Below are positions 35,170-44,467 of a DNA stretch of 64,000 nucleotides, in pieces. This DNA comes from CAZVBV01 sp964509975. GTDB lineage: Bacteria; Patescibacteriota; Gracilibacteria; UBA4473. The notes below the pieces were generated by a model. That model saw only the letters and a list, made by a program, of their open reading frames with translations. It ran no database searches and was not told where the DNA came from. Made by a program: the position numbers and the translations under genes. The stretch lies in contig CAZDZO010000003.1 in the NCBI GenBank assembly GCA_964509975.1, positions 1 through 64,000 of the forward strand. The letters are read 5' to 3'. Numbering within the stretch: the stretch's first letter is position 1; every line of letters starts with the position of its first letter.

Positions 35170-37023
35170 ATGAAAAAAATATTCTTCGTTTTGCTCGTAA
35201 CAAGCCTCTTTATTCCCGCCACATACTCTTTCCGAGATGTTACAAAAGGCAGTACATTTGATACACAAGTACAGAGTTTACTTGATCGCGGCGTTTTGAA
35301 GGATGGAACATTTCTTCGTCCAGATAAATCAATTCCCGCTGATATGTTCTGGGAAATTGTTATCCGTGATACGGGATTTGATCCACATTCCGCAACCTTT
35401 GACACTCCACTCCCTCCAAACATTTCTAATGATGATCCTTTGGCACAGTTTCTAAGAGAAGCCATTCGACGTGGATTTATTAATGCCGAAGAATCCTTTG
35501 ACGGAGAGACTACAATAAAACGCATCGATGCGATTAGGATTCTAACCAAAACAAAAGCTATTCTCCCTCCTCGGGCGAATTCAAAATTGTTTTTACGAAA
35601 AATAACAGGAACCCCACCGAATCAAAATGGTCTCACTTACGTCGAAGCAGCATACGCTTCAAAGATGTTGGAAAATAAAGATATTACACCATTGAAACCA
35701 AATGCTGAACTTTCTCGACGAGACCTTATTCGATGGATTTATAACTTTAATACCAAAGGAGAAAAAAAATCGAGTATTAACCCAGGATCTTCTCGTGTAC
35801 AAAAAGCACACTCAAGACAAATTCAAACACCTTCTCGCACTCAAACGCCATCTCGCGCACGAACATTTGCCCGTCCCGCTTCACAAGAAACCATTCTTCA
35901 AATTCTTTCCGCCACACCACAAAACACCGGTGATGGGATCCTGATTCCAAACGGACGCGTCCTTGAAAATGTTTTCCGAAAAATAAAAACGCAGTATCGA
36001 TTTCCTGAAGAACTGACCACAGAGAAAGAAACCGAAATGATTGAAGCGGCTGTTGCCGCCATGGTAAATACGCTTGGAGACAAATACACCTCTTATATGG
36101 AACCGGAAAAAACAAAGAGTTTTCACGAAGGACTCGAAGGAAAATTCGAAGGCATCGGAGCCTATGTAGAAATGATAAATGACAAATTCACCATTACTGC
36201 TCCTATTACAGGATCTCCTGCGGAAAAATCTGGAATTCTCGCTGGAGATATTGTAACTAAAGTAGATGGAACCATTGTCTCTGGAAAATCCATCTCAGAC
36301 ACCGTAGGGCTTATTAAAGGTCCTGCCGGAACCAACGTCATACTCACTATTGAACGAAAAGAACAATCTCAAGAAATTACCGTTACTCGCGGAAAAATCA
36401 CAATTCCGTCTATCACGCTCAAATGGCAAAAATCTGTCCCCATTATTGGAATTCATAAATTCACCAGTACTACAGGAAAAGATTTCAAAAAGATTCTCAC
36501 GGAAGACGTCCTTCCCAAAAAACCACGAGGCATGGTCCTTGATCTCCGAAATAATCCTGGAGGATATCTGACGGCAGCCGTCGCTATGGGAGAATTTTTC
36601 CTAGATACGGAAGATCTTATCTTTTCCGTAGAATACAAAGGAAATACCGATGAGTATAAATCTTCTCGACAAGGAGAACTCTATGGTATTGAGAACATTG
36701 TTATTCTTCAAAACAAAGGAAGCGCTTCTGCTTCTGAAATATTCAGTGGAATGATGAAAGATTATGAAATTGCAACACTGATCGGAACAAAATCTCACGG
36801 AAAAGGAACCGTGCAAGAAGTAACAAAACAAGGTAATGGCGGAACACTCAAACTTACTGTTGCTAAATGGCTCACCCCAAATGGAACTTGGATTCAAGAA
36901 GGAGAAGAAGAATTTCATGGAGTTTCAGTCGACAAAGAAGTATCCGATCCAACACTTGAAGAAAAGAAAGCGGGCGTTGATCGTCAACTCGATACCGCTG
37001 TGAATGAAGTATTGAGACATTAA
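35170..37023 (+). CDS. S41 C-terminal processing peptidase with SLH-like N-terminus
   Basis: 617 aa from the ATG at 35170. A signal peptide (MKKIFFVLLVTSLFIPATYS) is followed by an SLH-like region (FRDVTKGSTFDTQVQSLLDRGVLKDG...). PDZ (about 330-420) and the S41 domain come next, with catalytic Ser in NKGSASASEIF and the lysine general base in GTKSHGKGTVQ. It is a secreted or wall-bound protease of the CtpA/Prc group. The SLH-like part would tether it to the cell envelope. Confidence 0.92.
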   Translation: MKKIFFVLLVTSLFIPATYSFRDVTKGSTFDTQVQSLLDRGVLKDGTFLRPDKSIPADMFWEIVIRDTGFDPHSATFDTPLPPNISNDDPLAQFLREAIRRGFINAEESFDGETTIKRIDAIRILTKTKAILPPRANSKLFLRKITGTPPNQNGLTYVEAAYASKMLENKDITPLKPNAELSRRDLIRWIYNFNTKGEKKSSINPGSSRVQKAHSRQIQTPSRTQTPSRARTFARPASQETILQILSATPQNTGDGILIPNGRVLENVFRKIKTQYRFPEELTTEKETEMIEAAVAAMVNTLGDKYTSYMEPEKTKSFHEGLEGKFEGIGAYVEMINDKFTITAPITGSPAEKSGILAGDIVTKVDGTIVSGKSISDTVGLIKGPAGTNVILTIERKEQSQEITVTRGKITIPSITLKWQKSVPIIGIHKFTSTTGKDFKKILTEDVLPKKPRGMVLDLRNNPGGYLTAAVAMGEFFLDTEDLIFSVEYKGNTDEYKSSRQGELYGIENIVILQNKGSASASEIFSGMMKDYEIATLIGTKSHGKGTVQEVTKQGNGGTLKLTVAKWLTPNGTWIQEGEEEFHGVSVDKEVSDPTLEEKKAGVDRQLDTAVNEVLRH

Positions 37024-37107
37024 TATTCAAACCACAAACTCGGGTTCTAAGAATCCGGGTTTCATTGGCAAAACAATAGAGAAAATAATGGGAAAGTATT
37101 GAGTTCA

Positions 37108-37117
37108 AGTCCGGACT
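37108..37117. repeat. RAYT-type palindrome copy 9
   Basis: AGTCCGGACT in TTCA-AGTCCGGACT-CAG context, between the S41 peptidase and amidase genes. Confidence 0.85.
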
Positions 37118-37245
37118 CAGATTTTTACTTTTTAACTTTTCGACGTTCTTTAAACTGTTAACTTTCTTTATTCATGAACAAAAAATTTGACCATCTTTTA
37201 GAGTTCCCATAAAATTCAGGAGAATATCTGTAAACAAAAATAAAC

Positions 37246-39540
37246 ATGTTAGAAAGTCTCATTTTAAGTGCTGTAACACTCCTTAACGGGAATACTGGGA
37301 TACCTTTTAGTGAGCCGTTTCCTATTGAGAATCTCGTCGCAGAGGCCGGAACGCTTGATTCCACCGAAAAGGAGGTTGTTTTTTCCCCTTTTGATGACGA
37401 CACCTTTGATGATCCTGAAACAGGACTCGCCCCATACGTGAAACAACCGAAATACATTTCTCGATCAGAGTGGGGAGCGGATGAAAGTCTGCGCGTATAT
37501 TCATCCAGAACAAAGAAATTCCAAAAATGGTTTAAAACGGAAGAAGATCTGATTGATCCTCGATTTCGACCAGAAATTGTGGAAACGAAAAATTCAAAGG
37601 GCGAACTGTATTTCTGGCCTCTTTCAAGAAATAAACAAGTCAAAAAATTCGTTATCCATCATACCGGAGAGTATGTGAATCATACGAGAAACCCCATGGA
37701 GATCATGCGAGCCATTTACCGATTTCACACGGTGAATCGTGGATGGGGAGATATTGGATACAATTACGTTATTGATTGGGAAGGAAATATTTATGAAGGA
37801 CGTGCGGGTGGACCTGCTATCGTCGGCGCTCATGCGGCTTATCACAATATTGGAACTATCGGAATTGCACTGATGGGAAATTTTCAGCATGAAGAACCAA
37901 CCCCTCGGCAATTACAAGTGTTAAAACTTCTCATCGCTGACCACGCAAAACGATTTAATATCGATACCAATAAAAAGAGTTATCATCTCGGCACTCTTTC
38001 AGAAAATGTTTCTGGACATGGAGATATCGCTCGCAAAGGACACGGTACCGCTTGTCCGGGAAAGAATCTTATTAAACATTTTTCTGAAATCAGAGAACAA
38101 TCCTCTTATTTAACAGAAATATTGTATCGTCAAAAGAAAGCTGACTCCAAAATGGCACGTGACTTCCTTTCTTTGAGTAAAGATGCTCCCGACGTCCTAA
38201 AGAAAGGATCAAAACGATTTGAACGACCGGAAAAAGACCCCCTCATTAAATTCACAAATATACTCAAAAAGCCGGTTATTCAACGAAACGATAGAAAGAC
38301 GTTTAATATCGCTTTTAAAAACGGAACAAAAGATGTCTGGATGCCAAAATCAAACATAATGGTTACCAATATTCCCGAAGGAATGATTGTGACTGAGTTT
38401 CGATTGACCGAAATTGTTAAACCTGGAGATTCTGGAAACTTTCGTGGACGTATTATTGTGGATAAAACCGCAAACGGAAATTATGAACTCAAGCTTGTTC
38501 CAACCTTCTTGAGAAATAAAATATTTCACGGAGAAGAACTTCCAATACTTCCTTTCACTGTACAAGTGTCCGGAGCAAAAGTCCCAAAAGTATCCGCAAA
38601 TAACGTTTATAAAGTAACTAAAAAAGAAAATCCGAATTATTTGAAAAAACTCTCTGCTAGTATGTTTTATCACTCTGCCCCAAAGGCAGAAGACAAGCCC
38701 AATGTAAAAGTAAAACTGGCCTTCTTTGAGGAAAATTATGCAGACATTGTCGGGAATGAAGCTGTGGAAATTCGCGAAAAGAACACATTACTCGGACAAG
38801 TTCCGTCTCAAACACAGATAAAAATCATTCCACAATTCATAAAAGAAAAAAACCAACGATTCCTTGAAGTCCACAGTCAAGGAAAGGTTTGGAAAGTTTC
38901 TGAAGTGAGTCTTCGCACTAATGGAATTTTGACTGTACGAAATTACAACCGAAATTTGGGAAAAATAAATGCCTTTAATAGTTTTCGACGGCAAATACAC
39001 GGATACGTAGATGGTGCTGATCTTCTGCTTGTTAATGAGCTCCCTATTGAAGAATATCTCTGGGGATTAGCCGAAGAACCGACCCCCGAACCCGAAGCCA
39101 AAAAACACGCTATTCACGTCCTCGCACGAAGTTATGCGTATGTGTATTCTGGCGTACGAAGGAAGTTTAAAACCGATCTCTATGATTTGGAAGACGATCC
39201 ACGCAGTTCTCAATTTTATCTCGGATACGATTGGGAAAAATATCATGTCGAGCAAGCCGATCTCATCAAAGAAACCGAAGGAGAAATGCTCCTGTATAAC
39301 GGGAAACCAGTTATTGGACCTTATTTCACGCAAAGCGCCGGTCAGAGTTCTGACAAATGGAGTCACGCCTACCCTTGGACCTATTCTCGTCCACTCCCAC
39401 TTGACGAAGGACTTGAACAACGTGGACATGGGGTTGGACTCTCTGGAAACTCTGCACGAGAACTCGCGAAACAAGGCAAGGATTACAAAGCCATTATTCA
39501 TTACTTCTTCAAAGACATAAGCATCAAAAAAGAATACTAA
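37246..39540 (+). CDS. PGRP-type amidase fused to a SpoIID/LytB domain
   Basis: 764 aa. The N-terminal N-acetylmuramoyl-L-alanine amidase/PGRP domain (about 125-285) has zinc ligands in VIHHTGE and GHGTACPGK. A middle region (about 340-550) has no known fold to me. The C-terminal SpoIID/LytB domain (about 560-764) includes YNRNLGKINAFNSFRRQIHGYVDGADLLLVNELPIEEYLWG and RGHGVGLSGNSARELAKQG. The pairing cuts stem peptide and, probably, glycan of murein. A clear signal peptide is not visible. It probably acts outside the cell in wall growth or separation. Confidence 0.92.
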   Translation: MLESLILSAVTLLNGNTGIPFSEPFPIENLVAEAGTLDSTEKEVVFSPFDDDTFDDPETGLAPYVKQPKYISRSEWGADESLRVYSSRTKKFQKWFKTEEDLIDPRFRPEIVETKNSKGELYFWPLSRNKQVKKFVIHHTGEYVNHTRNPMEIMRAIYRFHTVNRGWGDIGYNYVIDWEGNIYEGRAGGPAIVGAHAAYHNIGTIGIALMGNFQHEEPTPRQLQVLKLLIADHAKRFNIDTNKKSYHLGTLSENVSGHGDIARKGHGTACPGKNLIKHFSEIREQSSYLTEILYRQKKADSKMARDFLSLSKDAPDVLKKGSKRFERPEKDPLIKFTNILKKPVIQRNDRKTFNIAFKNGTKDVWMPKSNIMVTNIPEGMIVTEFRLTEIVKPGDSGNFRGRIIVDKTANGNYELKLVPTFLRNKIFHGEELPILPFTVQVSGAKVPKVSANNVYKVTKKENPNYLKKLSASMFYHSAPKAEDKPNVKVKLAFFEENYADIVGNEAVEIREKNTLLGQVPSQTQIKIIPQFIKEKNQRFLEVHSQGKVWKVSEVSLRTNGILTVRNYNRNLGKINAFNSFRRQIHGYVDGADLLLVNELPIEEYLWGLAEEPTPEPEAKKHAIHVLARSYAYVYSGVRRKFKTDLYDLEDDPRSSQFYLGYDWEKYHVEQADLIKETEGEMLLYNGKPVIGPYFTQSAGQSSDKWSHAYPWTYSRPLPLDEGLEQRGHGVGLSGNSARELAKQGKDYKAIIHYFFKDISIKKEY

Positions 39541-39607
39541 GTCTTTTGTAGGGGCCAGACATGTCTGTTCCTTGTTCCCCCCCCCTCAATCCACCGGAAG
39601 AATGCAA

Positions 39608-39628
39608 CCCACGGCCTTTAGCCGTGGG
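39608..39628. terminator. Hairpin CCCACGGC-CTTTA-GCCGTGGG
   Basis: An 8-bp perfect stem with no good T run. Such CCCACGGC hairpins resemble subterminal structures of IS200/IS605 elements, and no transposase is next to it. It may be a remnant or only a hairpin terminator. Confidence 0.4.
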
Positions 39629-39710
39629 CTATAAAAAGTAACAAGGATAAATAAAACAATTGACAATAGAACCCAAAGAAATACACTCTCGCCCGTATTA
39701 GCTTTCAAAA

Positions 39711-39857
39711 ATGACAAATAAAGGTGGTGATTCCAAACAACACGGCGGACATGAAATAAATGAACGTCGAAGAAAATCTACGTTGAGTAAACGAGCAAAC
39801 AAAGCCAAAGCACGTGCAACACGCGAAGCGAATCGTGCAAAAGGATTGAATTGTTAA
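39711..39857 (+). CDS. Small basic protein, 48 aa
   Basis: MTNKGGDSKQHGGHEINERR, then Lys/Arg/Ala-rich to LNC. It starts with ATG, has strong coding-like bias towards charged residues and ends with TAA before dnaJ's convergent end. It resembles small RNA- or DNA-binding basic proteins, but no family is recognised. Confidence 0.5.
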   Translation: MTNKGGDSKQHGGHEINERRRKSTLSKRANKAKARATREANRAKGLNC

Positions 39858-39867
39858 CCCCTTCTTG

Positions 39868-39888
39868 TTGAACACATTTATTGTTCAA
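39868..39888. repeat. TTGAACA palindrome copy 1
   Basis: TTGAACA-CATTTAT-TGTTCAA: 7-bp arms, 7-nt spacer. It overlaps the stop codon of dnaJ. Confidence 0.9.
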
Positions 39889-40925
39889 TGTTTTTTAAGT
39901 TGCTCCAAAGCTTCTCTCATTTTTGACGTAATCTTTTTTGGCATTTCGTATTCGATACGCACGATATGATCACCGACCTTCCCATTTGATTGAATCCCTT
40001 TCCCTTTGATACGCAAAAGTTGCATATCTTTCGTATTCTCGGGAACCTTAAGTTCTACCTTCCCCCAGAAGGTTTCTACTTTGAACTTCCCTCCAAGCAA
40101 TGCGTCGAAGACTGATATTTTCAGTGATGAGTAGAGATCGAGTCCATGTCTTTCAAACTTAGAAGATTCCCCGACACGAATGTGTACGTACAAATCTCCT
40201 GCGGTTCCTCCTTTGCGTCCCGCTTCTCCTTTTCCAGTCATCCGAAGCGTTGTGCCATTTTCAACTCCTGACGGAATAACAATTTCAATTTTTGTTTTCT
40301 TTTCCACTCGTCCTTCCCCGTGGCAGTGAGAACAAATTTTATCGAAACTCTGTCCTTCCCCTCCGCAAGTCGGACAGGCCGTTTGCTGAGCAATTGCTCC
40401 AAATGGCGTTTGCATCCGTTGGGTCACTCGCCCAGTTCCATTACATTGGTCACATTTTTTCTTTCCCTCTCCCCCTTTCGCTGAGCAATTGTCACACGAT
40501 TGGAAATGCGATGAATGGAATACCTTTTTCGCTCCTTCTACAGACTCTGCAAATGTAATATCAAGTTCTACCTCCAAATCCCCTCCTCGTGTACTTTTTT
40601 TTCCAGAACGCCCACCGCCACCAAAAAAGCTGGAAAAAACATCTTCCATGCCCCCAAAATCAGCAGATGAAAATCCACCATTTCCAAATCCAGAGAAACC
40701 ACCCGCTCCACCAAATTGCGAACCCGCAGATCCAAACTGATCGTACTGCGATCGCTTGTTATCATCGGACAATGTTTCGTAGGCCTCATTTACCTTTTTA
40801 AACTCTGTCTCCTTCCCGCCTTTGTCGGGATGGTGTTCCTGTGCCTTTTTTCGGTACGCTTTCTTTATATCGGCTTTTGTGGCTTTTTTGTCCACACCAA
40901 GCACTTTGTAAAAATCTTCTGCCAT
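39885..40925 (-). CDS. dnaJ: Chaperone DnaJ
   Basis: 346 aa. J domain at 1-68 with HPDKGG, a Gly/Phe-rich linker (70-105), and a zinc-finger region with four CxxC pairs (CDNCSAKGG, CDQCNGTG, CPTCGGEG, CSHCHGEG). Type-I DnaJ, DnaK co-chaperone. No grpE or dnaK is in the window. The stop codon lies inside the TTGAACA palindrome. Confidence 0.95.
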   Translation of the reverse strand: MAEDFYKVLGVDKKATKADIKKAYRKKAQEHHPDKGGKETEFKKVNEAYETLSDDNKRSQYDQFGSAGSQFGGAGGFSGFGNGGFSSADFGGMEDVFSSFFGGGGRSGKKSTRGGDLEVELDITFAESVEGAKKVFHSSHFQSCDNCSAKGGEGKKKCDQCNGTGRVTQRMQTPFGAIAQQTACPTCGGEGQSFDKICSHCHGEGRVEKKTKIEIVIPSGVENGTTLRMTGKGEAGRKGGTAGDLYVHIRVGESSKFERHGLDLYSSLKISVFDALLGGKFKVETFWGKVELKVPENTKDMQLLRIKGKGIQSNGKVGDHIVRIEYEMPKKITSKMREALEQLKKH

Positions 40926-40985
40926 CGGGCGAATTTTATTTCCCTTAGCAGAAAAGTCAATTGAGTGCTAAAAAAGCTTTCGCTT

Positions 40986-42836
40986 TTATTTGGATTTTAA
41001 GTACTTCACAAAGGTTTCTAATATTTTTTGCAAATCTTCCTCCTCCATCGTTATTTCCCGATGTTCCGTAGGGAAATTACCCACTTTATTTGAAAACTGA
41101 AAGCTAAAATTCGTAGAGGAGGAATGCCCCGTCAAAATAATAGCATCCTCTTCCTCTTTCTCTTCCAAATTTATGAATTCCCCTCCGATGTAGCCTTGTT
41201 TTTCTTCAAAAGACCACCTTTCTCCTGTGTGTTCATTGAGAAAAAGCAGAAACCCCTCATAAAACCTTTTTATTTTTGTTTCACTTTCAGGCTCTTCAAT
41301 GGTTATCGATAGGAAGGGAGGTTCCTTTTCTATCTTTATCTTTTTTACATCGAAAAATTCTTTAATTGTTGGTGGTTTTACCTTTTCTTTGTAAAGGGAA
41401 ATTGATCTTTTTTTGTAATAAAGCGTAACAGTATCCCCTGTTTCAACCTTTTTAAAAACACCATCCTTTTCTTGAAACCCCGCATATTGAAGCCCCGATG
41501 ACCTTGCGAGAGAAGGAGCATGTCCTAATATTGAAGGATCTCTTGTTGTTATGATCGCTTTTTTATTAGAAGTAAGCTCATCAAAAGACTTCTCTCCATG
41601 GAGATCCATCAACTGCTCCGTATTATCTTCGAAAAAAGTTTCATTAAATACGGTTGTGACAAGTACATACCCATTCGGATATTGAAGATTCCTTTTTCGA
41701 GCTTCCTCTAGCCATTCCGTTTTGTATGATTTATCGAGTTCTGCAAAACCATCCGCTGTAGCCTCTCCGCCTTCCCTACGCCTCTCTTCATGAAGAGCCT
41801 CTCTATGAACCTCATCAATGTTTATCATTTTCACAACAGGGAGTGTGTGCTTTCCTTTCCCACGAATAAAGCTTGTTTCCCCGAGAAATTGCTCTGGTTC
41901 ATACTCTGGAATTTCTACATCCTCTACATCTTCAATAGTATCTGTAATGGCTCTTTTTTGAACGAGATATATTTTAGCTTTTTTCTCTCTAGGTTTCTTT
42001 TCCTTAGTGAATTCTTTAACTCTATCTTGAATTACAAACTCAATATCAGAAGCTCCATAACGTTCCTCAAGATGCTTTCCTATCACTGCAAGAGCATTAA
42101 AGCTCTTTGGAATACGCTTTGTTCCTTCTTTTCTTTCTTCCCAATTTTCACTCGCAAAAATCATTTTAGGTCCCGTATTGTTTTCGTTTTCCTCTTCCTC
42201 TCCGTCTTCCTCTAGTTCTTTTGCGTATTCGAGAATGAAACGTTCACTTGTATGATCCCGTTCTTCCTTTTCAGACCCTTTTTTTGTGTCTATAATTATA
42301 TCATCAGGAGCAGACGAACTCGATGTGTACATTGTTCCACTGTAATCCCCCTCAATGAACTCTTGAACAATTACTGACATTTCATCTTTTCCAAGCTTAT
42401 TATCTTTTCTGTATTTCTTGGCTTTTGGTGAATGAAGAGATTTATAAACATTGAGAACAGCTTTGAGTAAGGATTTTTCCGTTACCTCTTCTACGGTTTC
42501 AGAATGATAAACTCCTGAGAATGAATGCCCTGAGCTGTCTTCTAGTATTGAATTCGAACGAACCTTCACTTTTTTGCCTGCATATTTTTTAACAAGTCTC
42601 TTAATTTCAATTAAGAGATCTTCAGACAATTCTTCTTTTTCTTCTGATTTCTTTGGAAGCACTTTCTGAACAAGGCTACGAACTTTTGATTTCAGACTAT
42701 CCACATCAGGATTCTCATAGAGATCAGAAGGCAAAACATCACGTTCTGGAACAATGTATTCAAACTCTTCAGCACATTCTTGTAAATCGATTAATCCTAA
42801 TTCTTTTCCCCCAAGTGTTTTTTGTTTTTCTCCCAT
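40986..42836 (-). CDS. PPDK/PEP-synthase ATP-binding-domain protein
   Basis: 616 aa. GGKELGLIDL and VRSNSILEDSSGHSFSGVYHSET are the PPDK_N (pyruvate phosphate dikinase/PEP synthase) ATP-binding motifs. The downstream EFIEGDYSGTMYT fits the same domain. The swivelling phospho-His domain and the PEP-binding barrel are not seen; the C-terminal half (about 320-616) is unfamiliar. It may phosphorylate another substrate. It is not in an obvious operon. Confidence 0.75.
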   Translation of the reverse strand: MGEKQKTLGGKELGLIDLQECAEEFEYIVPERDVLPSDLYENPDVDSLKSKVRSLVQKVLPKKSEEKEELSEDLLIEIKRLVKKYAGKKVKVRSNSILEDSSGHSFSGVYHSETVEEVTEKSLLKAVLNVYKSLHSPKAKKYRKDNKLGKDEMSVIVQEFIEGDYSGTMYTSSSSAPDDIIIDTKKGSEKEERDHTSERFILEYAKELEEDGEEEENENNTGPKMIFASENWEERKEGTKRIPKSFNALAVIGKHLEERYGASDIEFVIQDRVKEFTKEKKPREKKAKIYLVQKRAITDTIEDVEDVEIPEYEPEQFLGETSFIRGKGKHTLPVVKMINIDEVHREALHEERRREGGEATADGFAELDKSYKTEWLEEARKRNLQYPNGYVLVTTVFNETFFEDNTEQLMDLHGEKSFDELTSNKKAIITTRDPSILGHAPSLARSSGLQYAGFQEKDGVFKKVETGDTVTLYYKKRSISLYKEKVKPPTIKEFFDVKKIKIEKEPPFLSITIEEPESETKIKRFYEGFLLFLNEHTGERWSFEEKQGYIGGEFINLEEKEEEDAIILTGHSSSTNFSFQFSNKVGNFPTEHREITMEEEDLQKILETFVKYLKSK

Positions 42837-42948
42837 GAATTCAACAATGCTAACCTGTCCTATGTATCATTTTTATTAAAAATGTCAACACAAGGAGACT
42901 TCCCAAATAAAGCGAGAACTGTAAAAAAACTAAACGTCGAGAACGTTC

Positions 42949-43209
42949 TCATCTTTCCGTCCCGTAAACATTTTTTATAAGCTTTTCTTTTTTTAATCGA
43001 TTCCATTTTTTCACTTCTATTTCACGTTGCATGGCTTCTCTTTGAGTATCAAACGTTTCGGTGTAGATAATTTTTATTGGGCTTCTTGATCTTGTATATT
43101 TTGCACCTTGTCCTTTGTTATGCTTCTCTTCTCTTGCTTGAACGTCTTTGCAATATCCTGCGTACAAAGAATCGTCTGAACAACGAGCAAAGTAAAAATA
43201 ATAAGACAT
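42949..43209 (-). CDS. GIY-YIG endonuclease-like small protein
   Basis: 86 aa. YYFYFARCSDDSLYAGYCKD is the GIY-YIG start, followed by REEKHNKGQGAKYTRSRSP and the catalytic-Glu region REAMQREIEVKKW. Stand-alone UvrC-N-like YhbQ/YazA type. Confidence 0.9.
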   Translation of the reverse strand: MSYYFYFARCSDDSLYAGYCKDVQAREEKHNKGQGAKYTRSRSPIKIIYTETFDTQREAMQREIEVKKWNRLKKEKLIKNVYGTER

Positions 43210-43246
43210 ACAATTTCATTGTACATCAAATATTGATCATTGTAGC

Positions 43247-43346
43247 CCCTCAATTCGCTCCGCTCATTCGGGACACTCATTCGACTGCTTTCTTTCACAA
43301 CAAATTACTCCTCACGGTAGTTCAAATGGTCGAAGACCATGAGCGA
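43247..43346. repeat. 100-bp repeat, copy 1
   Basis: Starts CCCTCAATTCGCTCCG and ends GACCATGAGCGA. An identical 100-bp unit occurs at 43385-43439 plus 43540-43584 if the N run is taken as length zero. Confidence 0.85.
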
Positions 43347-43384
43347 GTCGAGTTAAGGTTGATATGAAACCTTTTATATGATGT

Positions 43385-43584
43385 CCCTCAATTCGCTCCG
43401 CTCATTCGGGACACTCATTCGACTGCTTTCTTTCACAACNNNNNNNNNNNNNNNNNNNNNNNNNNNNNNNNNNNNNNNNNNNNNNNNNNNNNNNNNNNNN
43501 NNNNNNNNNNNNNNNNNNNNNNNNNNNNNNNNNNNNNNNAAATTACTCCTCACGGTAGTTCAAATGGTCGAAGACCATGAGCGA
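43385..43584. repeat. 100-bp repeat, copy 2, split by the scaffold gap
   Basis: The two flanks of the gap (55 bp and 45 bp) abut exactly as they do inside copy 1. Confidence 0.8.
43440..43539. other. Scaffold gap (100 N)
   Basis: Exactly 100 N, a placeholder of unknown true length, lying inside a repeat copy. Sequence next to it should be used with caution. Confidence 0.98.
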
Positions 43585-43599
43585 CTGAAAGGAGTCGAA

Positions 43600-43618
43600 T
43601 GGTGGAGGTGGCGAGAAT
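43600..43618. repeat. Partial copy of the tmRNA 3' end
   Basis: TGGTGGAGGTGGCGAGAAT is identical to 43791-43809, the acceptor/T-arm end of tmRNA. It may be an attachment-site scar. Confidence 0.75.
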
Positions 43619-43747
43619 GTTCTCATGTCCTCGTCCCGCTCTGCGGGACTGTGGTCTCGAATCTTTTGCATCTTCCCCCGCCTTGCGGGGTCAGTGCAAA
43701 AGGAACTCTGCTCGTCCAATTCTTGCCCTTCTGCTACGCAGAACTAT

Positions 43748-43790
43748 AAAAAACCTGCCATACCCTTCGGGCATATCAGTTTTTTTATTC
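43748..43790 (-). terminator. Hairpin after tmRNA
   Basis: An imperfect stem CTGATATGCCC / GGGTATGGCAG, followed on the minus strand by TTTTTT. The plus side also ends in T7, so it may work both ways. Confidence 0.55.
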
Positions 43791-44210
43791 TGGTGGAGGT
43801 GGCGAGAATTGAACTCGCGTCCAAAGAGGAAACCTATTTTCGTCTACGTGACATAGTTCATTTAAATACGATTCCGCTACAAAATGAACAAAAAACGGAA
43901 AAGAGTGGTCTTAATTGTCCTTCTTCATCGACCAATTAAAAAAGTAAGATTCAAATTAGAAATAGAATTTAGAATCATCAACTCTATTTCACTCACGAGC
44001 GTAAAGCTCAAGTAAGGTTTATATTTAGGCAATACCTTGATAAGCTAATTGTCGAGGCATCAAAGATGCTACGAAATTGTCAAACCCTTGTTTTGCCTTA
44101 GCAACAAAATTGTTTGCATTTAAGGTTGTTTATCGGATGTACCGGCAGATAAACGTGCCGTGTTCGCAAAAAATACATTTCGAATCTCTCTGTCAAAGCC
44201 AAACACCCCC
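43791..44210 (-). ncRNA. ssrA: Transfer-messenger RNA (tmRNA)
   Basis: 420 nt. The 5' end GGGGGTG (44210-44204) pairs with CACCTCC before A-CCA (ending at 43791). The T arm GCGAG-TTCAATT-CTCGC is present. The tag frame runs from 44117 to 44025: GCA AAC AAT ... GCC TAA, giving ANNFVAKAKQGFDN followed by FVASLMPRQLAYQGIA, 30 aa and longer than usual. It rescues stalled ribosomes together with SmpB. Confidence 0.92.
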
Positions 44211-44446
44211 TCGTTTCTGGGTCACTTCGTTAGACTTCTTCGCTTTCAGCGAATATCGTCATATTTCGTGACCGTGTCTCTCGCTCGCACAAAGTTCTGC
44301 GCTCGCGGGATTTTTAAAAGGTTATTTAAGAGAAGAATTTAAAAGAACAGGACATCAATTATGGCTGATAGAAACCGTTTTGTCAATACTCCTTTTTGGA
44401 TCACTCTTCTAAAATCCCCCATCTTGAGCACATTCCCGCTCCCCCC

Positions 44447-44467
44447 TTGAACACATTTATTGTTCAA
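44447..44467. repeat. TTGAACA palindrome copy 2
   Basis: Same 21-bp unit as at 39868. The stop codon of the 44457-45308 gene lies in its loop. Confidence 0.9.

Noticed and set aside
43600..43856. Open frames next to the scaffold gap and over the tmRNA end
   Set aside because: They overlap tmRNA and repeats and include frames translated through N; not genes.
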